Shown here in pieces: positions 1-5,044 of a DNA stretch of 8,338 nucleotides; position 1 is the stretch's first letter; the number at the start of each line of letters is the position of its first letter. The position numbers and the translations under genes were made by a program. Below the pieces are notes generated by a model. That model searched no databases. It saw only the letters and a program-made list of their open reading frames with translations, and was not told where the DNA came from. This DNA comes from Chloroflexota bacterium (lineage in GTDB: Bacteria; Chloroflexota; Dehalococcoidia; SHYB01; JACPQI01): NCBI GenBank assembly GCA_016190545.1, contig JACPQI010000028.1:1-8338 (forward strand). The letters run 5' to 3'.

Positions 1-92
1 TCCATCAAGAAATCAACCTGAGTTCGGAGGGACCGGCGGAATTCATCGTCGTCCGCGCCTCTCCCGAGAATATCGTGGTGCCCTTCGAGTGA
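1..92 (+). CDS. C-terminal fragment of an unidentified protein (5' end outside the window)
   Basis: The frame beginning at base 3 stays open to a TGA at 90-92. It encodes about 29 residues ending in EFIVVRASPENIVVPFE. Third codon positions are strongly C/G (ATC, GTC, TCC, GAG), as in the proven genes downstream, whereas another frame stops almost at once. The short alternating hydrophobic strands would suit the end of a beta-rich domain, but the piece is too short to assign to a family. It runs in the same direction as the CuMMO operon but is separated from it by 273 bases that contain a separate promoter, so it is probably an independent transcription unit. Confidence 0.55.
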   Translation, partial: HQEINLSSEGPAEFIVVRASPENIVVPFE

Positions 93-146
93 CGCCCTTA
101 TTTGTCCGCTGAGCCCAGGGCCACGGCGGCTCGCCGGTACGGAGGC

Positions 147-256
147 GGAGAGTCCTTTGGCCTTCAGGCCGGGTGACTCCATTCCCTCGGAGGGAGACGA
201 AAGGAGGGGGTTTCCTTGATCCTCGCCCCGAAGGGCATCCGCCACGCGGCGGCGGA
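147..256 (+). other. Intergenic stretch with four consecutive possible hairpins; candidate structured RNA or long leader
   Basis: Four inverted repeats follow one another. The first pairs 150-154 with 175-179 (GAGTC/GACTC), enclosing 156-162/167-173 with a TTCA loop, GGCC/GGCC at its tip and three G-U pairs below. The second pairs 182-187 with 191-196 (CCCT/AGGG core). The third pairs 225-228 with 233-236 (GCCC, loop CGAA, GGGC). The fourth pairs 238-243 with 251-256 (TCCGCC/GGCGGA). A weak TATA-like CCTTATTT at about 97-104 would place a transcript start near 125-130. No frame here looks coding and I recognise no known RNA family. Chance hairpins are common at this GC content, so this is only a candidate. 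The strand is assumed. Confidence 0.25.
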
Positions 257-280
257 CGGTGGGTTGAGAGATTTTGGCGA

Positions 281-298
281 GCCGAAAAGCTATATATA
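281..298 (+). promoter_or_regulatory. Archaeal BRE/TATA promoter of the CuMMO operon
   Basis: A purine-rich BRE-like GCCGAAAAG at 281-289 is followed directly by a TATA box, TATATATA, at 291-298. Archaeal transcription normally starts about 22-27 bases downstream of the TATA centre, which predicts a start near 317-322 and a 5' leader of about 45 bases before the ATG at 366. This is the best promoter match I saw in the window, consistent with strong expression of the monooxygenase. Confidence 0.75.
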
Positions 299-320
299 CC
301 GCAAAACAGTTCCTTGAGAC

Positions 321-343
321 GGTCTGCTATGAAGTAGCAGGCC
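321..343 (+). promoter_or_regulatory. 9-bp hairpin / inverted repeat in the 5' leader of the CuMMO operon
   Basis: Bases 321-329 (GGTCTGCTA) pair with 335-343 (TAGCAGGCC) around the 5-base loop TGAAG. The six pairs nearest the loop are perfect Watson-Crick, then come one G-T wobble and two G-C pairs. It lies at the predicted transcript 5' end and just before the Shine-Dalgarno sequence at 352-360. It could be an RNA stem that protects the mRNA or controls translation, or a dyad operator placed over the start site. The dyad is seen directly; the function is inferred. Confidence 0.5.
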
Positions 344-365
344 TCGGTTTCGGGGAGGGGTAATA

Positions 366-953
366 ATGCGCAAGGCAAGAACGCCCGGCAATCCGGTGTT
401 CAGTGTCGCAGATGAGGGTCGGGGCCTCAGGAATGTCATGTGGATGTGGTGGATCACCGCCGTGACGTACAATGCGGTAGCCATCCCGGTGATTTGGGAT
501 CCGGCGCAGCATTCGTTCATCATCCGGGATAGCACGTGGACCCCGCCGCACCTCATGATTTTCGGGCCCTTCTTCGCCATCATGATGTTCATGGCTATCG
601 TGTTCCAGTTTTATGCATTAAAGAAGGCACAACCCTACATCAGGGGGGAAATCCCCATCACCCTTTGGCTTTTTCCCACCACGGTCTTTGGCTTCACCCT
701 GGGCTCGATGTTCACGAACGAGCTCGGTCACATCTTCCTGTTCCGGGAGGAATTCTTCTCGATGCCGACCCATTGGAACTTCGTCCTGACATTCATGTAC
801 ATTTACGCCGTGGGTCTGCCTGAGGTGGCGAGGAGCCTGCACCGACTCGGACAGATAGAGGCCAAGGCCCAGGAGCTCGTGAAGACGACCGTGGCGGCCG
901 CCCCTGCCCGCGTGGCCGCGGACGGCGGATACGCTGCGGCCGCAACCAAGTAA
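366..953 (+). CDS. amoC: Copper membrane monooxygenase subunit C (AmoC/PmoC family)
   Basis: Integral-membrane subunit C of a CuMMO, a 195-residue protein close in length to archaeal AmoC. All copper ligands of Methylococcus PmoC have equivalents at identical spacing. D45, H49 and H62 match the CuC ligands D156/H160/H173, within WDPAQH and IRDSTWTPPH. N118, H122 and H136 match the CuD ligands N227/H231/H245, within TNELGH and FSMPTH. Hydrophobic segments lie at about 24-43, 62-84, 99-117 and 136-151. The C-terminal 20-odd residues are Ala-rich and probably disordered. The ATG has a strong Shine-Dalgarno (GGGGAGGGG, 352-360) and is the first gene of the operon, 11 bases before subunit A. The substrate is unknown, so the amo symbol marks homology rather than proven ammonia oxidation. 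Family assignment is very firm. Confidence 0.93.
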   Translation: MRKARTPGNPVFSVADEGRGLRNVMWMWWITAVTYNAVAIPVIWDPAQHSFIIRDSTWTPPHLMIFGPFFAIMMFMAIVFQFYALKKAQPYIRGEIPITLWLFPTTVFGFTLGSMFTNELGHIFLFREEFFSMPTHWNFVLTFMYIYAVGLPEVARSLHRLGQIEAKAQELVKTTVAAAPARVAADGGYAAAATK

Positions 954-964
954 GGGGGAAGGCC

Positions 965-1768
965 ATGGCTGCAGAAACTGCTGGGGGCACATTAACGAAG
1001 CCCTTATTCAACACGAAAGTTATCGGCTTCATCGCCTTCACGGCGACCCTGATTTTCTCCCAGAACATGTTCGCCGTCAGCTCCCAGATCGGCGTCGGCG
1101 ACTGGGAGTTCTGGATCGACTGGAAGGACTACGGCTGGGCAACTTTTGTCTATACGTGGATCGTCGCCATCCACTTCCCCGTCTACTCATACGTCTTCTT
1201 CGCGTTCTTCAAGAAATACTTCGGCGCGACCCTTGTCCTCATGTTCTGGTTCCTCCAGCGCGCCCTCATGGTTGATCTGTTCTTTGTCGGGATGAACAAC
1301 TATCCGTTCAACTACGTGCAACTTCCGTCCTATCTGTTCCCGGCCATCGCGAGCGACGTGGCGCTGGTCATTTTCGGCTTGAGAAAACACATGGGGTTGT
1401 ACGTCCTCGTTGCCTCCTTCTTGGCGGGCGTCCTCGTGGTTCCCGGACACTTCCTGTTTCTGAACGTGCCCTTCTTGCTGACCAACGTGACCTATCCAGA
1501 TCCCCTTGGCGCCGCACAGGCACACGTGCTCCCCGTCTGGGAACTCATCCGGATGGTAATCCCCAAGGCCCCCATCCCGGCTTATATCTCCGAGGCTTGG
1601 ACCTGGCCCTTCCCCTATCGGTCGTTTTTCGATCCTTACATCATCATGACGGCCACCATGGGCATCATGGGCGTCGTCTGGTCAGGCTTCACGTACATTT
1701 TCCTCAAGGCCATTTTCTATGGCTACGCAAAAACCATCAAGCGCTTCGTGGAGCCAGCGGGGGCGTGA
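965..1768 (+). CDS. amoA: Copper membrane monooxygenase subunit A (AmoA/PmoA family)
   Basis: Multi-pass membrane subunit of 267 residues, longer than archaeal AmoA (about 216) and near bacterial PmoA (about 247). Diagnostic motifs are GDWEFWIDWKD at 45-55, which matches PmoA GDWDFWSDWKD; the NYPFNYVQLPSYLFPAIASD block at 112-131, equivalent to FPINFVFPASLVPGAIILD; and ELIRMV at 193-198, equivalent to EYIRMV. After DWKD it reads GWATF, which recalls the WTSF of thaumarchaeal AmoA, so the protein looks intermediate. Hydrophobic segments lie at about 18-37, 58-80, 87-109, 121-137, 144-168 and 225-250. The ATG follows a purine-rich GGGGGAAGG at 954-962. Its TGA shares one base with the next gene's ATG. 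Known role: the A subunit packs with C and B in an (ABC)3 trimer. Confidence 0.93.
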   Translation: MAAETAGGTLTKPLFNTKVIGFIAFTATLIFSQNMFAVSSQIGVGDWEFWIDWKDYGWATFVYTWIVAIHFPVYSYVFFAFFKKYFGATLVLMFWFLQRALMVDLFFVGMNNYPFNYVQLPSYLFPAIASDVALVIFGLRKHMGLYVLVASFLAGVLVVPGHFLFLNVPFLLTNVTYPDPLGAAQAHVLPVWELIRMVIPKAPIPAYISEAWTWPFPYRSFFDPYIIMTATMGIMGVVWSGFTYIFLKAIFYGYAKTIKRFVEPAGA

Positions 1769-2019
1769 TGGCCATGATGATCGGTCCCATCCCGCTGCAG
1801 GTCGAGTACCCCGATGTCTGGTACGACACGAATGTCCTGGCGATCGTGGGCACCGGTTCTTGGGTCGTCGCGGGCTTGGCAATCGCCTATTTCGTGTTGA
1901 AGTGGCTCAAGAACTCGGAGAAGTTTTACGCGGCCCTTCGGCAACAGGAAATGGCTCCAAGGGGCATGGCAGGCGGTCGCTCAGAAGAGCGAACCGCAAA
2001 GGGTAGCTCCGGGAGGTGA
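1768..2019 (+). CDS. Small single-helix membrane protein between subunits A and B; AmoX-like candidate
   Basis: An 83-residue protein starting at the ATG that overlaps the subunit A stop (TGATG), so its translation is probably coupled; no good Shine-Dalgarno is visible. Further in-frame ATGs at 1774 and 1777 are possible starts. A short N-terminal part with WYDTN leads into one transmembrane helix at about 23-47 (VLAIVGTGSWVVAGLAIAYF), then a basic segment KWLKNSEKF and a polar, probably flexible tail. I cannot show homology to thaumarchaeal AmoX from memory, but position, size and topology fit a single-helix accessory subunit of the monooxygenase. The frame also stays open upstream inside the subunit A gene, but that part is a His-rich shadow and not coding. 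Confidence 0.75.
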   Translation: MAMMIGPIPLQVEYPDVWYDTNVLAIVGTGSWVVAGLAIAYFVLKWLKNSEKFYAALRQQEMAPRGMAGGRSEERTAKGSSGR

Positions 2020-2024
2020 AGGGA

Positions 2025-2762
2025 ATGAGGCATCCGCTGGGCGCAATCGCGGTCGTCTTCGGGCTGGTGTTGGTGGGCCTCGTGGTCTCTCCCGGGGTCG
2101 TCAGGGCCCATGAGCAGGAGACATTCGTCAGCTGGGACGTTGCGTACGCCAATGTCGATTTCGTCGGAGCTCCAACGTTCACCCACAAGGCGAACCTTCA
2201 GGCAGCGGGTACGGCCTACTCCGGCCAGCCAGGGACACTGACCATCACAATGGCTACGGGGGATTACCTCGTCATCACCTACAGTTTCCGATACATTGGC
2301 GAAAAGGCGGTGAGAGGCGACCTGTTCTGGGTCACAAGGCTCGGCTTGGACTTCGGGACGGTCGGCCGCTATGTCGATGGCGAATGGATCGGCGGAGGAT
2401 CTTTTGCGCTTGTGCCCGGGACGCAGTACAACGCGACCTTGGTCATCCGGTCCATCCAACCGGTCCTGCGCCACCTCCACGTCGGGCTTTCGATTCAGGA
2501 CGTCGGCAACATCCCCGCGGCCCCGACCGTGAGCCCCATTCCGGAAGGGGGTCCCCGATTGTATGGGATTTTCACGGAGGCCAGCGGGCCCGTCGTCGAC
2601 CCGTTGGAAGGGACAATCCAGCTCCCCGGCGGCGTTGGGCTCCTCGCGCCCTGGCCATGGGCCGTGGCGGGCCTGTTCGGCCAAATCGTCATCGGTCTCG
2701 CCTTCATTGCCGTGATGTACTGGTACGGTAAGCGGTTGACCAAGCGGGAAGGTGCGACATGA
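2025..2762 (+). CDS. amoB: Copper membrane monooxygenase subunit B (AmoB/PmoB family), single cupredoxin
   Basis: A secreted, membrane-anchored copper subunit of 245 residues. An N-terminal signal helix (about 4-24) ends in VVRA; cleavage before HEQETF would leave His29 as the mature N-terminus, matching PmoB H33. H150 and H152 in RHLHVGLSIQDVG match H137/H139 (WHVH), completing the CuB site. One cupredoxin-like beta domain (about 30-165) is followed by a linker and one C-terminal helix (about 209-234, with a PWPW start and basic YGKRLTKR end). Bacterial PmoB has a second cupredoxin domain and is about 420 residues, so this is the archaeal short form plus a helix. A GTG at 2016 is in frame, but it lies within the Shine-Dalgarno GGGAGGTGA (2011-2019), 5 bases before the ATG, so I start at 2025. 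The stop overlaps the next gene by 4 bases. Confidence 0.9.
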   Translation: MRHPLGAIAVVFGLVLVGLVVSPGVVRAHEQETFVSWDVAYANVDFVGAPTFTHKANLQAAGTAYSGQPGTLTITMATGDYLVITYSFRYIGEKAVRGDLFWVTRLGLDFGTVGRYVDGEWIGGGSFALVPGTQYNATLVIRSIQPVLRHLHVGLSIQDVGNIPAAPTVSPIPEGGPRLYGIFTEASGPVVDPLEGTIQLPGGVGLLAPWPWAVAGLFGQIVIGLAFIAVMYWYGKRLTKREGAT

Positions 2763-3034
2763 GCGACCGAGAGATGAACCTCATCCCCCTGGGATACGTG
2801 GCGTGGGCCCTGTGCGTGGCGGGAGCCGTGATATCCAGTTTACCGCAGTGGTTCATCGTCGTCCTGAGGATGCCGGCGGCCACGGCCCTGTTCATTGGTC
2901 TCCCGATCCTCGCGATTGGCTCGATCCTGCTCGTCGTCGCGTGGCTCCCGGAAGCAAGGCGGCCCTACCCCGAGATCCTCGAGACCACGCCGACGCCCGT
3001 ACCGAAGTACTATATGGAGCAGAAGGGTTCCTAG
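2759..3034 (+). CDS. Small two-helix membrane protein directly after subunit B; candidate accessory CuMMO subunit
   Basis: A 91-residue protein whose ATG overlaps the subunit B stop (ATGA), so it is almost certainly co-translated with B. Two transmembrane helices are visible at about 10-36 (GYVAWALCVAGAVISSLPQW) and 41-64, with a short basic turn (VLRMP) between them. A polar, Pro-rich C-terminal tail of about 27 residues follows (RRPYPEILETTPTPVPKYY). There is one cysteine (C19) and no obvious metal-binding cluster. I recognise no named family. Tight coupling inside the CuMMO cluster suggests a small structural or assembly subunit analogous to archaeal AmoY/AmoZ; this is inference from context only. 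Confidence 0.75.
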   Translation: MSDREMNLIPLGYVAWALCVAGAVISSLPQWFIVVLRMPAATALFIGLPILAIGSILLVVAWLPEARRPYPEILETTPTPVPKYYMEQKGS

Positions 3035-3058
3035 ACCGAGATCTCTGCGAGGGCAAGG

Positions 3059-3832
3059 TTGAAACCCCTTGAAGCGGCAGATGTTCGGGCGAATGAATCG
3101 CCTTGGAAGTATCGGAGGATCCTCCCGGCCCTGGCGGCCTTCGTCGCGATGATCATTGTCGGCCTGCTCCAGTTCGACCAGATCGTTGCTTCCATCTTCG
3201 TCCTCCTCGGAAGGGCCTCCCTCGAGAGGATCGTAGCCGCTCCGCTCCCGCGCGGTCTGTGGACCCTCGCCCTCGTGAACTTCCTCATCGTCGCGATATT
3301 CCTCTTCCTTCTCCCCGTGAAAATCGAGGCGCCATGGAGGGCCCACGGGGCATACCTGGGATTTGCGATCTCGCTTTTCTCGGAGATGTACGGCCTGCCC
3401 CTGACGGTCTATTTCCTCTCCGGTGCCGGATTTGCGTACTTCGAGCCCCAGTTCGTCGGGTACGTGTTCGTCTATGGCCAGCTGATCGGCTCGCCGATCG
3501 TCATCGCCGGACTCATCCTCATCTACAAGGGCTGGAAGGAGATCTACTTCCAACGGGACGCCCTCGTCACCCAGGGCATCTACACGGCGGTCCGCCACCC
3601 CCAGTACTTGGGCCTCATGCTTGTGACGCTCGGCCACCTCCTCACATGGCCCACGATCCCCACGGCAATCCTATGGCCCGTCCTCACGGTCCTGTACTAC
3701 CGGCAGGCGCGGCGGGAAGAGGCCGCCCTCTCCGCGAAGTTCGCCGACCAGTTCGGCGAGTACGCACGCAAGACCCCGATGTTCTTTCCGAGGATTCCCC
3801 TCCGCCGCAAGACGAAGCCGATGTCACCATAG
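3059..3832 (+). CDS. Integral-membrane methyltransferase of the ICMT / phospholipid methyltransferase superfamily
   Basis: A 257-residue multi-pass membrane protein. The C-terminal half carries the superfamily signature: GIYTAVRHPQYLGLML (173-188), then a membrane hairpin, then RREEAALSAKFADQFGEYAR (218-237), matching the G-Y-x-x-x-RHPxYxG and EExxLxxxFGxxYxxY patterns that bind S-adenosylmethionine. Membrane segments lie at about 22-38, 43-52, 66-86, 97-123, 134-156 and 183-213; the N-terminal ones are extra relative to short ICMT proteins. The start is TTG, preceded by GAGGG at 3049-3053 with 5-base spacing; the next in-frame ATG would lie inside a helix. It follows the preceding gene by 24 bases on the same strand, so it is probably in the CuMMO operon. 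The methyl acceptor (lipid, quinone-like molecule or protein cysteine) is unknown. Confidence 0.85.
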   Translation: MKPLEAADVRANESPWKYRRILPALAAFVAMIIVGLLQFDQIVASIFVLLGRASLERIVAAPLPRGLWTLALVNFLIVAIFLFLLPVKIEAPWRAHGAYLGFAISLFSEMYGLPLTVYFLSGAGFAYFEPQFVGYVFVYGQLIGSPIVIAGLILIYKGWKEIYFQRDALVTQGIYTAVRHPQYLGLMLVTLGHLLTWPTIPTAILWPVLTVLYYRQARREEAALSAKFADQFGEYARKTPMFFPRIPLRRKTKPMSP

Positions 3833-3855
3833 GCGCCGTTGCCGCGAGAGCGGTC

Positions 3856-4878
3856 CTACGGGATCACCACGCCCCTGCCCTCCAAGGTCCCCTTCTTCAA
3901 CTGCCCGAGAATATCGTTGACCTCGTCGAGCTTGCCCTTGTGTGTGATGACCTTCACCTTTCCCTGGCGGGTCAGCTCGATGAGCTCCCTCAACTCGTCG
4001 TAGTTCCCGACGAGGCTCCCGATGACGGAAAGTTCAGCGAAAATCATGTCGATCGCCTTGAGATTCACCGTTCCTCCATAGCCCACGATGATGAGGGTTC
4101 CCCCCTTCTTCAGCATCTTCATGCCATTCGCGAGGGTCTGGTCGTTGCCCACGAGGTCGATGACGACGTCCGCACCCTTGCTGTCCGTGATTTTCATCAC
4201 CTGCTTCACGGCGTCTTTGCGGGCGTCGACGACGTGGTGCGCTCCCAGCTTCTCGGCGAGCCGCAATTTCGCCTCCGCGACATCGATCGCCGTCACGCGG
4301 GTGTTCGTCATACAGCGGAGGAGTTGCAGGCCGACGTGGCCGAGCCCCCCGATGCCTTGGACGACGACGTTGCTCCCGGAGGTCGTCCGGCTCGCGGCTT
4401 TCTTGACCGCTCGAATTGCGGTGAGGCCGGCATCGGCCAAAGGCGCGACATCCTCGGGTTTCAGGTCGTGAATCTTCACGAGGGATTTCTGGGAGGTCAC
4501 GAGGTACTCCGCGAAACCGCCGTCCGCCGTTATGCCAGGGAACACGAGGTTTTCGCAGTGCATGTCTTCCCCGATTCGGCAGGCTCGGCAGAGACCGTCC
4601 GTGATGACGGGGTGGAGGATGACCCGATCCCGTTCCTTCACGGCCGTCACATCCTCGCCGATCTTCTCCACGACGCCCGCGTTCTCGTGGCCCAGCGTGT
4701 AGGGGAGCGAGACCTGGACCTTCTCGCGCCACACGCCCTCGACGATGTGGAGGTCCGTGTGGCACACCCCCGCCCCCGTCACCCGGACGAGAACATCGGT
4801 CGAATTCTTCAGTCGCGGTGAGTCGACGTTGACGACCCGGAGCGGTTTGTCGTACGCGAAAAGCCGTGCAGCCCGCAT
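3856..4878 (-). CDS. adh: Zinc-dependent medium-chain alcohol dehydrogenase, Sulfolobus-type
   Basis: An NAD(P)-dependent alcohol/aldehyde oxidoreductase of 340 residues, collinear with S. solfataricus ADH from MRAARLF to GRGVVIP. Catalytic zinc ligands are C39 (GAGVCHTDLH), H64 (GHEN) and D149, where SsADH has Cys154 but Thermoanaerobacter ADH has Asp. The structural zinc loop has D94, C97, C100 and C108 (DGLCRACRIGEDMHC), with Asp in place of SsADH Glu98. The Rossmann motif GIGGLG is at 175-180, and D199 at the end of the second strand suggests NAD preference. I chose the ATG at 4878, where homology begins; an in-frame ATG at 4956 adds 26 unsupported residues. It is convergent to the CuMMO operon, 23 bases apart with no poly-T terminator between. 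The physiological substrate is unknown. Confidence 0.9.
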   Translation of the reverse strand: MRAARLFAYDKPLRVVNVDSPRLKNSTDVLVRVTGAGVCHTDLHIVEGVWREKVQVSLPYTLGHENAGVVEKIGEDVTAVKERDRVILHPVITDGLCRACRIGEDMHCENLVFPGITADGGFAEYLVTSQKSLVKIHDLKPEDVAPLADAGLTAIRAVKKAASRTTSGSNVVVQGIGGLGHVGLQLLRCMTNTRVTAIDVAEAKLRLAEKLGAHHVVDARKDAVKQVMKITDSKGADVVIDLVGNDQTLANGMKMLKKGGTLIIVGYGGTVNLKAIDMIFAELSVIGSLVGNYDELRELIELTRQGKVKVITHKGKLDEVNDILGQLKKGTLEGRGVVIP

Positions 4879-4898
4879 GTCACGTCGAATCACGGGTG

Positions 4899-4912
4899 GT
4901 CTACTTAGGCCT
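4899..4912 (-). promoter_or_regulatory. Weak TATA-like element upstream of the alcohol dehydrogenase
   Basis: On the minus strand the AT-rich core CCTAAGTAG lies about 25-34 bases before the ATG at 4878. There is no good Shine-Dalgarno in front of that ATG, so a leaderless mRNA starting at or near the ATG would fit. The match to an archaeal TATA box is poor, and the call rests mainly on spacing. Confidence 0.25.
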
Positions 4913-5013
4913 TGCGCAGGAGTCGGAACGGCTCCGCGGCGGCTCGACCGACTCAAGGTACCGGTTCATTCTGGCCTTATCAAACCCGGCCGATCCGTCA
5001 CCAAGATCGAGAC

Positions 5014-5044
5014 CGGCTCCGGACAAGGGTTCATGCCGGAGCCG
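5014..5044 (-). repeat. 9-bp perfect inverted repeat spanning the stop codon of the UbiE-like gene
   Basis: CGGCTCCGG (5014-5022) and CCGGAGCCG (5036-5044) are exact reverse complements around a 13-base loop. The TGA of the methyltransferase gene (5031-5033, minus strand) sits in that loop. The arrangement could form an mRNA 3' stem that stabilises the transcript or aids termination, although no T-run follows. It lies about 136 bases upstream of the alcohol dehydrogenase start. Confidence 0.5.

Noticed and set aside
43..378. A 111-codon minus-strand frame across the intergenic region before the CuMMO operon.
   Set aside because: Its translation is Arg/Pro-rich with no domain, and it runs through the promoter, hairpins and ribosome binding site of the operon.
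1597..1767. Upstream extension of the small AmoX-like gene with a His-rich stretch that looks like a metal-binding motif.
   Set aside because: It lies inside subunit A in another frame. The His run is produced by ATC/ATG-rich codons of a transmembrane helix read out of frame. The ATG overlapping the subunit A stop is the natural start.
2016..2024. GTG at 2016 as the start of subunit B.
   Set aside because: The GTG lies within the GGAGGTGA ribosome binding site serving the ATG at 2025, so the ATG is preferred.
1926..2684. A 252-codon minus-strand frame opposite subunit B.
   Set aside because: Subunit B on the plus strand has a signal peptide, copper ligands and a ribosome binding site. The antisense product is a charged, low-complexity shadow.
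3103..4821. A 572-codon open frame on the plus strand across the membrane methyltransferase and the alcohol dehydrogenase.
   Set aside because: It overlaps two genes with clear family motifs in other frames/strands. Its product is Arg/His/Pro/Asp-rich with no domain. Its length follows from GC-rich codon bias in the real genes.
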